Positions 44,213-52,802 of a DNA stretch of 64,000 nt are shown here, piece by piece (positions within the stretch are counted from its first letter, which is position 1; the number at the start of each line of letters is the position of its first letter). The position numbers and the translations under genes are program-made. The stretch is from Cyanobium sp. NIES-981. GTDB lineage: Bacteria; Cyanobacteriota; Cyanobacteriia; PCC-6307; Cyanobiaceae. The notes under the pieces were generated by a model. The model was not told the origin of the DNA, did not search any database, and saw nothing but the letters and a program-made list of their open reading frames with translations. The stretch covers positions 103,836 through 167,835 of the forward strand of contig CAMDEM010000001.1 in assembly GCA_945896675.1 (NCBI GenBank). Reading direction: 5' to 3'.

Positions 44213-45100
44213 TCAGGTGAGACCACGGTCGCCAGCAAAGGCAAAGCGAATCAGGCTGAGCACCAAAACAATCAGGAACAGGGCCAATCCCACGGTGCAG
44301 GCGTAGCTGATCTCGAGTTCTGAGAAGGCCTGGTCGTACACGTAATACACCAGGGTTCGGGTGGAGTCCGCCGGTCCGCCCTGGGTCATCAGGTAGACCT
44401 CCTCAAAGACCTTGGTGGCCGCAATTGCCGAAATCACAGCCACCAGGGTGATGTAAGGCCGCAGCAGGGGCAGGGTGATATCGAGGTGTTTGCGCCAACC
44501 CTCACTGCCATCGAGGGAAGCCGCCTCGTAGAGATCGGGCGAGATGCCTTGCAGCCCGGCCAGAAAAATCACCATGTAGTAACCCAATCCCTTCCAGAGG
44601 GTCACGAGCATCACCGATGGCAGGGCCAGCCAGGGGGAGGTGAGAAAGCCAATCGGGTTGAAGTGATCCCCCAGCAACGCCAGCAACCAACCATTGATCA
44701 ATCCGTTTTCGGCATAGAGCCAGCGAAACGCAATCGACGCCACCACGATCGACACGAGCACTGGCGTGTAGAAGGCGGCCCGGAACCAGTGAATTCCAGG
44801 CAACTTGCGGTTCACCAGAACGGCCAAAAGCAGGGCCCCGATCACCACCGGCGGAACCACCCCCACCAGATACACGAGTGTGGTGCCGACCACCTTGAAG
44901 AACATCGGGTCGGCCAGGAGCCTGCGCACATTCGCCAGGCCCACAAAGCGCAGGGGTTCGCTCACATCCAGGCCCGCCTGGGTGAAGCTCATCACCAGGG
45001 CCATCGCCGCCGGGATCAACACGGAGAGGCCCACCAGGAGCAAGGCCGGTAGCAAGAAGCCCCAGGCCGTACGGGTGCGGTGGCTGGAAAGCTGAGTCAT
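44213..45100 (-). CDS. ABC transporter permease, sugar type (UgpA/MalF-like)
   Basis: 295 residues with six membrane helices. The coupling-loop motif [24 protein letters not shown] is that of the carbohydrate uptake family CUT1. Candidates for its cargo include glucosylglycerol, sucrose or glycerol phosphate, but nothing here decides. A second permease, a binding protein and an ATPase are not adjacent, so the rest of the system must be encoded elsewhere. It is divergent from aroB. Confidence 0.9.
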   Translation of the reverse strand: MTQLSSHRTRTAWGFLLPALLLVGLSVLIPAAMALVMSFTQAGLDVSEPLRFVGLANVRRLLADPMFFKVVGTTLVYLVGVVPPVVIGALLLAVLVNRKLPGIHWFRAAFYTPVLVSIVVASIAFRWLYAENGLINGWLLALLGDHFNPIGFLTSPWLALPSVMLVTLWKGLGYYMVIFLAGLQGISPDLYEAASLDGSEGWRKHLDITLPLLRPYITLVAVISAIAATKVFEEVYLMTQGGPADSTRTLVYYVYDQAFSELEISYACTVGLALFLIVLVLSLIRFAFAGDRGLT

Positions 45101-45147
45101 GGCTGCAGGTTATGGGCCTGGGCCATGATTTGGCCATGACCATGGCG

Positions 45148-46275
45148 ATGACCGTGACCCCCAGCTTGCAAACCTTTCGTGTGGAGCTCAGCGCCAATCC
45201 TTATCCGATCGTGATTGGGGAAGGGGCCTTGGGCCAATTGGGACGCCAGGTTGCAGCCCAGGGGCTGAAACCCGGAACCAAGGTGCTGGTGGTGACCAAC
45301 CCTGTGGTGAACGCCCACTACGGCGCGGCAGCCCTAGCCAGCCTGGACGAGGCGGGTTTTCTCAGCCAGCTGTTGGTGATCGAAGCCGGCGAGGAGCAAA
45401 AAACCCCTGCCACCGTTGCGTTGATCCACAACGCGGCGTTCGAGCAAAAACTGGAGCGGGGTTCGTTGATCGTGGCGCTTGGCGGCGGCGTGGTGGGCGA
45501 TATGGCCGGATTTGCAGCAGCCAGCTGGCTGCGGGGCATAGCCGTGGTGCAGGTTCCAACCACCCTGCTCGCGATGGTGGATGCCTCCATCGGTGGCAAA
45601 ACCGGTGTCAACCACCCGGGAGGCAAGAACCTGATTGGTGCCTTCCACCAACCGAAGTTGGTTTTGATCGATCCGCTCACCTTGGTCACGCTCCCGGAGC
45701 GGGAATTTCGAGCCGGTATGGCCGAGGTGATCAAGTACGGAGTGATCGGCGATGGGGGGTTGTTCTCAGACTTGGAGGCCGCTGCCCAGGCAGATCCAGC
45801 CGGGGGGCTGGCTAGCCGCGGGGCCCTGGGACCCGCCCTGCTGCAACAGATCCTGGAGCGCTCGGCCAAGGCCAAGGCCCGGGTGGTGGCGGCTGACGAG
45901 CGGGAGGGGGGGCTGCGGGCAATCCTTAACTACGGCCACACCCTCGGCCATGTGGTCGAGGCCCTCTGCGGCTATGGCACCTACTTGCACGGAGAGGCCG
46001 TGGGGATCGGCATGGTGGCAGCTGGAGAACTAGCCCTAGCCATGGGGCTTTGGAGCGCCGAAGATCAAGCCCGTCAGCGGGCGGTCATTGCTGCGGCTGG
46101 CCTGCCGATAGCCTGGCCTGAGCTTGATCCCGAAGCCGTGCTGCAGAGCCTCCAAGGTGACAAGAAAGTGCGCGATGGCCAGGTGCGCTTTGTGCTTCCC
46201 ACGGGCATCGGCAGCGTGGAAATCCGCAACGACGTCAGCGCCAGCACCGTTGTTGCAGCCCTTCAACGGATTTGA
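45148..46275 (+). CDS. aroB: 3-dehydroquinate synthase
   Basis: 375 residues. The NAD- and metal-dependent enzyme makes dehydroquinate in the shikimate pathway. Signatures are [20 protein letters not shown] (nucleotide site), [25 protein letters not shown] (in pieces) and [13 protein letters not shown] with the metal His. ATGs at 45112, 45136, 45142 and 45148 are in frame; the last is closest to the usual start of the core and is chosen. Confidence 0.96.
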   Translation: MTVTPSLQTFRVELSANPYPIVIGEGALGQLGRQVAAQGLKPGTKVLVVTNPVVNAHYGAAALASLDEAGFLSQLLVIEAGEEQKTPATVALIHNAAFEQKLERGSLIVALGGGVVGDMAGFAAASWLRGIAVVQVPTTLLAMVDASIGGKTGVNHPGGKNLIGAFHQPKLVLIDPLTLVTLPEREFRAGMAEVIKYGVIGDGGLFSDLEAAAQADPAGGLASRGALGPALLQQILERSAKAKARVVAADEREGGLRAILNYGHTLGHVVEALCGYGTYLHGEAVGIGMVAAGELALAMGLWSAEDQARQRAVIAAAGLPIAWPELDPEAVLQSLQGDKKVRDGQVRFVLPTGIGSVEIRNDVSASTVVAALQRI

Positions 46276-46304
46276 GCTCCAAGGCATCTGATCCCTACAG
46301 CTTC

Positions 46305-47030
46305 CTAGGCCGAGATCCGCATCGGCAGGCCGCAGCCATCGCGCTCCAAACCGAGAACCAGGGCCCCCTGCCTAAAGAGGCGCCGGGCACTCCACAGACA
46401 GGCGATGGCATCAAGGATGTCATCATCGGCGAGCTGGGATTTGGCCACGCCCGTGCGGATCTTGAGCGCTAATCCTGGAAACTGGGCCTCCACCAAGGCC
46501 TGCCTTTGGGCAGCACCGGCTGCTGTTTTCTTGCCGTGGGCCATGGGCTCACCGCCATTCCATTGGCTAAAGGCGAGCTCGGGATGCACTTCATGCACCC
46601 GATCACTCCGCCCTGGATCGGCGAGCAACAACTGATCGAGTTGGCGAATTTTGGGCAACAGGTTGTAGGCCTGCTTGCTGAGCTTTCGGCCGGAAGCCGC
46701 AAACGAGAGATCGCAGGCTTCGCGGTAATCGACCGCCCCAAGGGCGGCCCGGACCGGCGAGGGAAAGACGCTGCTGCGTCTAGGGCCCAGGAGGGCCCGG
46801 GCCTGCTGGTCGCAGGGACGGGGGCCATCGGCAGCGAGGCCCATGGGCATGTCGATCGCGACCAGATCCGCATCAATGAAGCTTGCGGCCTCCAGTTCCA
46901 GGCTCCAGCTCAGCTGCTCAAACTCCCCGGAGGGATCGAGCCTGGCGCCCACCACCAGCCAGCCGGCGCGGCAGCCATCCACCCCGAGCAGCCGGGCGAA
47001 GGGGGCATCACAGCCGAATTCAAAGCTCAC
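46305..47030 (-). CDS. DUF429 predicted RNase H-like nuclease
   Basis: 241 residues. The RNase H-like core opens LLGVDGCRAGWLVV, continues LVAIDMPMGLAADGPRPCDQQAR, then SSVFPSPVRAAL, and has EVHPELAFSQWNGG and a C-terminal DDDILDAIACLWSARR. These acidic positions match the family prediction of a nuclease fold; biochemical activity is not established to my knowledge. It overlaps the end of the upstream gene by 11 bases and so is probably in the same transcript. Confidence 0.87.
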   Translation of the reverse strand: MSFEFGCDAPFARLLGVDGCRAGWLVVGARLDPSGEFEQLSWSLELEAASFIDADLVAIDMPMGLAADGPRPCDQQARALLGPRRSSVFPSPVRAALGAVDYREACDLSFAASGRKLSKQAYNLLPKIRQLDQLLLADPGRSDRVHEVHPELAFSQWNGGEPMAHGKKTAAGAAQRQALVEAQFPGLALKIRTGVAKSQLADDDILDAIACLWSARRLFRQGALVLGLERDGCGLPMRISA

Positions 47031-47367
47031 CTGAATCGGGATCTAACGCAACCTCCAGCGTGGAGAGCAGCAGGGCCAGGGCAGCCTGACGCTCCAATTC
47101 CAGCCCCGTGACCTGGTCAATCCAGTTTTCACAGAGATCCTGAATCTGCTGAAAGAGCGCGTCGCCGTGGCGCAGGTTGTCCATCACCCGTTCGACGCTG
47201 TCGCCATCGGTTTCTGGCGGCAGGGCCACCACATAGCGCCGGCCGTCATCACCGATGTAGGCCAGGTGCCCTTCCCCATCCAAGATCGGCGCCGCATGGG
47301 GGGTAATGGGGCGACGCAGCCCATCGGGTTCCATGGGCCCATCGGGTTCGATCGGACTTGTAGCCAT
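47020..47367 (-). CDS. small conserved cyanobacterial protein of unknown function
   Basis: 115 residues from an ATG with GAGGTG a few bases upstream as ribosome binding site. The N-terminal 20 residues are Pro/Asp-rich with a repeated (I/M)EPDGP. The rest has GEGHLAYIGDDGRRYVVALPP and a helical end with LELERQAALALLLSTLEVAL. No family recognised. It overlaps the DUF429 gene by 11 bases. A GTG two codons earlier is another start. Confidence 0.72.
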   Translation of the reverse strand: MATSPIEPDGPMEPDGLRRPITPHAAPILDGEGHLAYIGDDGRRYVVALPPETDGDSVERVMDNLRHGDALFQQIQDLCENWIDQVTGLELERQAALALLLSTLEVALDPDSGEL

Positions 47368-47437
47368 CCACACCTCGCAGGGCTATCCCTCTACTAGGGG
47401 CAACCAGCACCGTTGCCAACCCACCACGTACCTGCGA

Positions 47438-48784
47438 TCAGGAGCGCTGATCGGTGGGTCGCTCCGGTGCCCCAGGCTTGGGTCTCCGGGTCAGGGCATT
47501 GCGGGGTGGATGGCCATCCCCAACCAACAGCTGGTTCTCCCAACGGCCCAGTTGGCGCTCAAGCAGCACCAGGGCTACGGAAACGGCTAGCCCAAGACCC
47601 AGGGCGCCCGGGGTGTGCAACCAGACCATGGCCAGCAACACCAGCCAGAGGGCCGGTGTGAACGATCCCCGTAGGCGCCGAATCCGGCGCAGGGCCCCAC
47701 TGCAGGCCTGGCAGTGGGATGTGTGGGCCCCATAGCGATCCATCAGGGCCTGGCGACCGAGCAGGGGAGGCAGGGGCTGGCCGGGGAAGGGTTCGCCGCC
47801 GTAGCGGTTCACCCAATCGTGCAGGGCTTTGACATAGACATCGGCAGCCGTCGGCAGCAAGCAAGCCTTGGTGAAAGCCGCACTGCCGCCCCGTTGGGCT
47901 AACGCCCGCTCTTGCCCATGCAAAAACACCTGGTCGTCTTCCAGGATGGTGTGGTTTGCAATGTGCTGGAGCCATGTGGGCCGGAGGCCCAGCAGCAGGC
48001 GGGGAATCGGCGAATTGAACTGAAAAGGGAAACGGGCAAACAGGCGGCATTCCCCCCGGCGGGTGGGGGTGGCATAGACAACAGTGAGGAACCTGGCAAA
48101 GCCTTTGGCTGTCAGGTCATGCCACATCAAGCAGGGCGCGGCATAGGTGGTGGTCTGGCTGCCCAGGGCACCGCGGCGGGGCCCCTCCTGCCAGAAGGCC
48201 GTAAATCCCTCGGGCCCAAAGCTGGTGAGTTCGACCTGGACCGGCGAGGCGTTCTCGCGCCGGCCCACGGTGCGGTGGTGGGTGAAGGGCACGTGGCTCA
48301 CATCGAGCACGTTCTCCAACAAGGTGAGCGCATCCATGGGCAGATCCCGTTGGATGTCCTGGACCAGCCAACCGGGCTCCCCCACCTCAGGAACGAGCGG
48401 GAGGGGGACGGCTGCGGCATGGTCCGCCTGGCCAGCAAAGACAAACAGCAAACCTTGGCAACTCGCCGTGGCGTAGCTGCGGCAGTTGGATCGCAGCGAG
48501 GCGGGATCCAACCCAGCCTCCGCTTGGGGAATCGCCGTGCAGCGGCCTTGGCCATCAAAGCTCCAGCCGTGATAAGGGCACTCCAGATCACCCCGGTCAT
48601 TCAGCCGCCCCTCGCTCAGGGGAACCAGCCGGTGCGGGCAGACATCGGCAAAGGCACGCCAGTCGCTGGCCGTGCGATCCCACCAGAGCACGAGGTTTTG
48701 ACCCAGCAGCGTGAAGGCTGTGGGCCTGCGTTGGTCCAGGTCGGCCAAGTAGGCCACCGGATACCAGTGCTCACTCCAGCTCAT
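47438..48784 (-). CDS. PaO-type Rieske [2Fe-2S] oxygenase
   Basis: 448 residues. The Rieske ligands are CPHRLVPLSEG and CPYHGWSFDG (about residues 47-70). The non-heme iron helix is DVSHVPFTHH (about 165). C-terminal helices follow, with a CxxC (HCQACSG) near 355 and two membrane segments, the layout of pheophorbide a oxygenase, Tic55 and chlorophyll-related oxygenases of chloroplast origin. It probably hydroxylates a tetrapyrrole or lipid at the membrane; the substrate is not deducible. No reductase is adjacent. Confidence 0.9.
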   Translation of the reverse strand: MSWSEHWYPVAYLADLDQRRPTAFTLLGQNLVLWWDRTASDWRAFADVCPHRLVPLSEGRLNDRGDLECPYHGWSFDGQGRCTAIPQAEAGLDPASLRSNCRSYATASCQGLLFVFAGQADHAAAVPLPLVPEVGEPGWLVQDIQRDLPMDALTLLENVLDVSHVPFTHHRTVGRRENASPVQVELTSFGPEGFTAFWQEGPRRGALGSQTTTYAAPCLMWHDLTAKGFARFLTVVYATPTRRGECRLFARFPFQFNSPIPRLLLGLRPTWLQHIANHTILEDDQVFLHGQERALAQRGGSAAFTKACLLPTAADVYVKALHDWVNRYGGEPFPGQPLPPLLGRQALMDRYGAHTSHCQACSGALRRIRRLRGSFTPALWLVLLAMVWLHTPGALGLGLAVSVALVLLERQLGRWENQLLVGDGHPPRNALTRRPKPGAPERPTDQRS

Positions 48785-49034
48785 GGCGTTTTGGGCCGAA
48801 GCCTGGCATTGGCCGAAAGGCTAAAGACCTGGGCGTGGGGGATCGGGGTAGACATTGCTACAGACACCAGCGGATGCACGGACCAAGGTGGTCCCTAATG
48901 GCAAGTCGCCAGAGTCCTCCGCCTCGAGAGCCCATGACCCCATCCCTGGCTTTCCAAACCGATGGAAGCAACGCCAAACCAAACCAAGGGTCCGTGCCCT
49001 TGAAGCAGCGGCCGGCCTACCCGCCAGCGAAGAT

Positions 49035-49559
49035 TTAGAGCCACAACATCGGGCTGCTGCCCAGAACATCCTGGCTTGGCCACGTTGAAAGGCCATCAAA
49101 CAGAAAGCCAAAGATTCCCTTGATTCCTTTGGTGGATTCCAGTTCTTTGTGGGCAGCCCATTCCACGTCTTCCACTTGGCGTTCGTCCAAGCCAAGGGCA
49201 GAGACCAGATACCGGTAGGCCTTCTTCTCTTCAGGATTAATCGGCGAGGATTCGCCTGGTTTTTGGCCCACCCGAGCCACCATGTAGGCAAATTTCACTG
49301 CCAACAACTTGTCTTCCTCGCTGATCAGCCGAGGAATCACCTCATCGAGGGCGGAGAGATTCATCGCCCAGGCTGATAACTGGCTGGCGGCAGCCTCCAG
49401 GCTGGAATCACCAATCTCAAGGGGGAAATAGCGGAAGACAAGATCATCCAGTAATTGCTTTTCTTCGACGCAGATATCGCCATCGGACCAAGCCACACAG
49501 CAGGCAATTTTCAAAAGATCCAGGGGCCTTTGTTGGTCTGAATCTGCCGGGATCCCCAT
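49035..49559 (-). CDS. TerB-like (tellurite resistance TerB family) protein
   Basis: 174 residues. The helical TerB domain is marked by LLKIACCVAWSDGDICVEEKQLLDDLVFRYF and KLLAVKFAYMVARVG with acidic residues placed to bind metal. An extension follows (KAYRYLVSALGLDERQVEDVEWAAHKEL). The family is common in cyanobacteria and its role is unclear. The frame is open far upstream, but the extra part is antisense shadow of other genes. The 250 bases upstream of the PaO gene (48785-49034) show no gene or clear signal. Confidence 0.78.
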   Translation of the reverse strand: MGIPADSDQQRPLDLLKIACCVAWSDGDICVEEKQLLDDLVFRYFPLEIGDSSLEAAASQLSAWAMNLSALDEVIPRLISEEDKLLAVKFAYMVARVGQKPGESSPINPEEKKAYRYLVSALGLDERQVEDVEWAAHKELESTKGIKGIFGFLFDGLSTWPSQDVLGSSPMLWL

Positions 49560-49627
49560 GGCTTGGTCGTGGAGCAAGAACCCCATTGTGAGACCCAAGC
49601 CGGCCATCCATCTGGCGGGGCCAGTCT

Positions 49628-49942
49628 TCAGCCTTCCGCTTGCGCTTGGGCCTGCTTCGTCGCCCGAGCGGCCTCGACCGCCGTAACCCCAGCCACCAGC
49701 ACCAGCCCAGCCAAGCCAATCAACTGGTTCTGCTGCAGCACATCGGGCTGGAGCACGGGATCCACGTCCTGGCCCAACACCGCCCCAAGGACCAACCATG
49801 CGGTGCTGGTGGCTGTGGTGATCCAATAGGCCCGCCAACGGCGTTGGTAGATGTAACCGGTGCCCAAACCAGGCACCACGTTGAGCACGACCGCTAACCA
49901 AATGCTTGAGGCGGCGAGGATCTGCTGCTTTGTGGGAATCAT
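49628..49942 (-). CDS. small membrane protein of unknown function
   Basis: 104 residues from MIPTKQQ. Three hydrophobic segments: SIWLAVVLNVVPGLGTGYIYQRRWRAY (a TM2-domain-like hairpin with a GxGxxY turn), TATSTAWLVLGAVLG and LIGLAGLVLVAGVTA, then a basic/Ala-rich tail. It precedes the TerB-like gene by 68 bases on the same strand. The frame is open upstream to 50287, but that is the shadow of the divergent SDR gene. Confidence 0.7.
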   Translation of the reverse strand: MIPTKQQILAASSIWLAVVLNVVPGLGTGYIYQRRWRAYWITTATSTAWLVLGAVLGQDVDPVLQPDVLQQNQLIGLAGLVLVAGVTAVEAARATKQAQAQAEG

Positions 49943-50055
49943 TTTGGCGAGCGGGCGATGGGGTGATCTTGGCGAACGATCGTCCATGGGGTGGGGGGTT
50001 CTCACTCCTAGCCTTGTTATGGCCCCTTCCATTGCCATTGCCAAGGCACGACGCC

Positions 50056-50730
50056 ATGACCCTGCTTGCGGTAACAGGTGCATCCGGAAAGACCGGCTGG
50101 CGCGTGGTGCAGGAAGCCCTGCACCGGGGCTATCAGGTGCGCGCGATCGTGCGGCCCCAGTCGACCATCCCAGTCGGGCTCGAGGGTGCCGAGATCTGCC
50201 GGTTGGACTTGGGAACCGCCGAAGCGCTGCATGCCGCCTTGGCCGGTTGTGATGGGTTGGTGATCGCCACTGGTGCGCGGCCATCAATTGATCTTTTCGG
50301 ACCCATGAAGGTGGATGCCTTTGGGGTGCGCGACCAGCTGCGGGCCTGCCAAGCCGTGGGGCTCGAGCGGGTGGTGCTGGTGAGTTCGCTCTGCGCCGGT
50401 CGGTGGAAACACCCCCTAAACCTGTTTGGCTTGATCTTGGTCTGGAAGCGCTTAGGGGAGCAGTGGCTCCAGCAGAGCGGCCTGAAGGTCACGGTTGTTC
50501 GTCCTGGGGGCCTGAGTGAGAACGAGGCTGGGCTCGATGAGCAAGGGATTCGTTTTACCGGTGCCGATCAGCAGGAAAGCAACAGCATTCCCCGCCGGCT
50601 CGTGGCGCGGGTTTGCCTGGATGCCTTCGAATCACCCGCTGCGATTGGTCAAATCATCGAAGTCACCAGCAGTGCGAGTCAGCCGGCCAGCTCCCTTAGC
50701 GATTGGTTGGCGGGCCAGGCTCCCGCCTGA
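50056..50730 (+). CDS. NAD(P)-binding SDR-family protein (NmrA-like)
   Basis: 224 residues. The atypical SDR fold starts LLAVTGASGKTGWRVVQEAL, continues VRAIVRPQ and LDLGTAEALHAALAGCDGLVIATGARP, then VVLVSSLCAGR and VTVVRPGGL. The catalytic YxxxK is replaced (KHPLNLFGLILVWK), so it may sense or bind NADPH rather than catalyse, as in NmrA-like and plant SDRs such as Tic62. The frame is open 50 codons upstream, but the ATG at 50056 fits the fold. It overlaps the convergent MidA gene by 35 bases. Confidence 0.88.
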   Translation: MTLLAVTGASGKTGWRVVQEALHRGYQVRAIVRPQSTIPVGLEGAEICRLDLGTAEALHAALAGCDGLVIATGARPSIDLFGPMKVDAFGVRDQLRACQAVGLERVVLVSSLCAGRWKHPLNLFGLILVWKRLGEQWLQQSGLKVTVVRPGGLSENEAGLDEQGIRFTGADQQESNSIPRRLVARVCLDAFESPAAIGQIIEVTSSASQPASSLSDWLAGQAPA

Positions 50731-51940
50731 AGCGGGGCATCTGGTTTGGCACACCACGGCCAAAGGCCAGCCAGCGAAAATCTCCCAAGGCTCCTGGATC
50801 CACAAAGCGAAGCAGGGCCTCGCGCCGGGCGAAAGCTTCCTCCAGGCCACTGGAGGGCAAATTTTGCAGCCCATGGAGCCGCTCTGCCAAGCCCAAGGCC
50901 AGCAGTGCTTCCCCCTGGCGGCAGTGGCCCAACGGTTGCCAGCCCGCTGCCTCCGCATCGTTCAGTAGGGAATCGATGCAGAGGTGGGCCGTGAGATCCC
51001 AGGTGCCTGGTTCCACCAAGGGGTCGCTGCAGGCTTGTTGCTGGCGATAGGCCATCAGGGTGCCATTGGAGCGCTGGGGGCCGTAGTAGCGCCAGGCCTC
51101 CAGGGCGTAGTCCACCACGAGCAAGGTCCCCTGGCTCAGGCCCGCTGCGCAATGGTCCAGCCAAGGCCTGACCGCGCAATGCAACTCCGTGCACCAACCC
51201 TCGGGGCGCTGGGGATTCGGCTCCAGGAGTCCCAAGGGCTTGAGCCTGGAGAGCACGGATGGCTCCAGGGGTTCGCCGGGTTCGAGCCGGAGCGAGGGTT
51301 CTGCCGCTGCATCGGCGTGGAGCCTTACCAGCTGCTGGCGCCAGGACGTTCCGTCCCACACGATCCGCTCCACCGCCAGGGCATCGAGGACCTCGTGGGC
51401 CAGCACAACGCCGCGTACCGGAGCCTGGGCCAACTGCTCAAACGACGACCAGCGCACGGGCAAGGGGCAAGCCCTAAGCACCTGGCGTTGACGAGCGGCC
51501 ATGCCCGGATTGGGTTCCACCAACACCAGTTCGAGCCGCTTGGCCAGCTCGGGCCAATCCCGTGCCAGCACCAGGGCCAGATCCAAGGCCAACGTTCCCT
51601 CGCCGGGACCGCTCTCCACCAGGGCCAGCCGCTCACCTGTGGCCATCGCCTGCTCGGCCAACAGGGGAAGCAACCACTCGACCAGCTGGGGGGCCAAGAG
51701 GGCAGAGAAGTCGCCACCCAGCGACGGGGAGGTGACGAAATCCCCCTGGGGACCAATGCGCAGGCGACCCGATCCGTAGGCGCCGTGCTGGGGGTCGTGG
51801 AGCACCCAGTCCATGTAGGTAGAGAAGGGGATCTCCCCTCCCTTTGCAAGCAAACGCTCCAGCAGCCAAGGGGGCACAACCGCTGGCTTTACGACCGGAT
51901 TTGCCGTGGGGTTCGAATCTGGCGGAGAGGGCTGGATCAC
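50696..51940 (-). CDS. MidA/NDUFAF7-type (DUF185) SAM-dependent methyltransferase
   Basis: 414 residues. The opening IPFSTYMDWVLHDPQHGAYG and GDFVTSPSLGGDFSALLAPQLVEWL are the N-terminal signature. The SAM motif is LVESGPGEGTLALDL, and GVVLAHEVLDALAVERI follows. In mitochondria this family methylates a complex I subunit during assembly; a role in NDH-1 assembly here is inference. Start codon choice (GTG 51940) is uncertain, with a GTG at 51877 possible. It is divergent from the Psb32-like gene, 48 bases away. Confidence 0.88.
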   Translation of the reverse strand: MIQPSPPDSNPTANPVVKPAVVPPWLLERLLAKGGEIPFSTYMDWVLHDPQHGAYGSGRLRIGPQGDFVTSPSLGGDFSALLAPQLVEWLLPLLAEQAMATGERLALVESGPGEGTLALDLALVLARDWPELAKRLELVLVEPNPGMAARQRQVLRACPLPVRWSSFEQLAQAPVRGVVLAHEVLDALAVERIVWDGTSWRQQLVRLHADAAAEPSLRLEPGEPLEPSVLSRLKPLGLLEPNPQRPEGWCTELHCAVRPWLDHCAAGLSQGTLLVVDYALEAWRYYGPQRSNGTLMAYRQQQACSDPLVEPGTWDLTAHLCIDSLLNDAEAAGWQPLGHCRQGEALLALGLAERLHGLQNLPSSGLEEAFARREALLRFVDPGALGDFRWLAFGRGVPNQMPRFRREPGPPTNR

Positions 51941-51988
51941 GGCTGGACCAGGAACTCGGCGAGAATGCCCTCCTATCGAAGCAGCAGC

Positions 51989-52798
51989 ATGGGAAAGGTG
52001 GTTAGGGAATGGGGGCGCCTGGGGCTTGGGATCATTGCTGGGCTGCTGGTGGCCTTCACAGGTTTGGCTGCTCCAGCTTTGGCCTACGACAATCCCGACC
52101 TCCTGCCCGATACCCCCACCCCGGTGATTGACCTTGCCAAGATCCTGACCGACCCCCAGCGGGAAAGCCTGGAGAACAATCTCAGCAAATTTGAGGCCGA
52201 AACTGGCTGGAAATTGCGGGTGCTGACCCAGTACGACCGCACCCCCGGCCAGGCGGTGAAGAGCTTCTGGAATCTCGATGAGCGCAGCCTGCTTCTCGTA
52301 GCCGATGAGCGGGGCGGCAACCTGCTCAATTTCAATGTGGGGGAAGCCCTGTTTGCCCTGATGCCGCGCACCTACTGGGTGGAGCTGCAAACCCGCTACG
52401 GCAACCAGTACTACGTGAAAGACCACGGCCAGGATGCGGCCATCGTGGACGCCCTTAGCGCCGTGGAAGGCTGCCTGGAACGGGGGGGCTGCCAGGTGGT
52501 GCCGGGTCTACCCAGGGAGCAGTGGCTGCTCACCCTGGCCACCTCGATCCTGGGGGGTTTGGTTGTGGGCTTTGCCGCCTACCCCCGAAAGGAGGGTCGC
52601 ATCGTGGAGTGGACCTGGGTGCTGTTGCTCTCGCCCCTGTGGCTGATTTTGTTTGGGGCCCTAGGCCTGGGGCCAATCCTGACCCGCACCAGTGATCTGT
52701 TGCCAGTCTTGCGCAACAGCCTGGGCTTTCTGGGCTCAACCGTGGTGGCCTATCTGCTGGCCCAACAAACGGTGGGCAAACCCAAAAAGGCCCCTTAA
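51989..52798 (+). CDS. TPM-domain protein, Psb32-like
   Basis: 269 residues. A signal peptide (GLGIIAGLLVAFTGLAAPALA) sends it to the thylakoid lumen or periplasm. The TPM domain spans about 45-170, with ILTDPQRESLENNLSKFE, LRVLTQYDRTPGQAVKSFW and DERSLLLVADERGGNLLNF. Two C-terminal membrane helices follow. Homologues (Psb32, AtTLP18.3) help photosystem II repair, so the same is likely. An ATG 8 codons upstream is an alternative start. Confidence 0.9.
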   Translation: MGKVVREWGRLGLGIIAGLLVAFTGLAAPALAYDNPDLLPDTPTPVIDLAKILTDPQRESLENNLSKFEAETGWKLRVLTQYDRTPGQAVKSFWNLDERSLLLVADERGGNLLNFNVGEALFALMPRTYWVELQTRYGNQYYVKDHGQDAAIVDALSAVEGCLERGGCQVVPGLPREQWLLTLATSILGGLVVGFAAYPRKEGRIVEWTWVLLLSPLWLILFGALGLGPILTRTSDLLPVLRNSLGFLGSTVVAYLLAQQTVGKPKKAP

Positions 52799-52802
52799 GG
52801 GC

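Noticed and set aside
47912..48898. 328-codon plus-strand frame antisense to the Rieske oxygenase
   Set aside because: The Rieske protein on the other strand has all its ligands; the antisense peptide has shadow composition.
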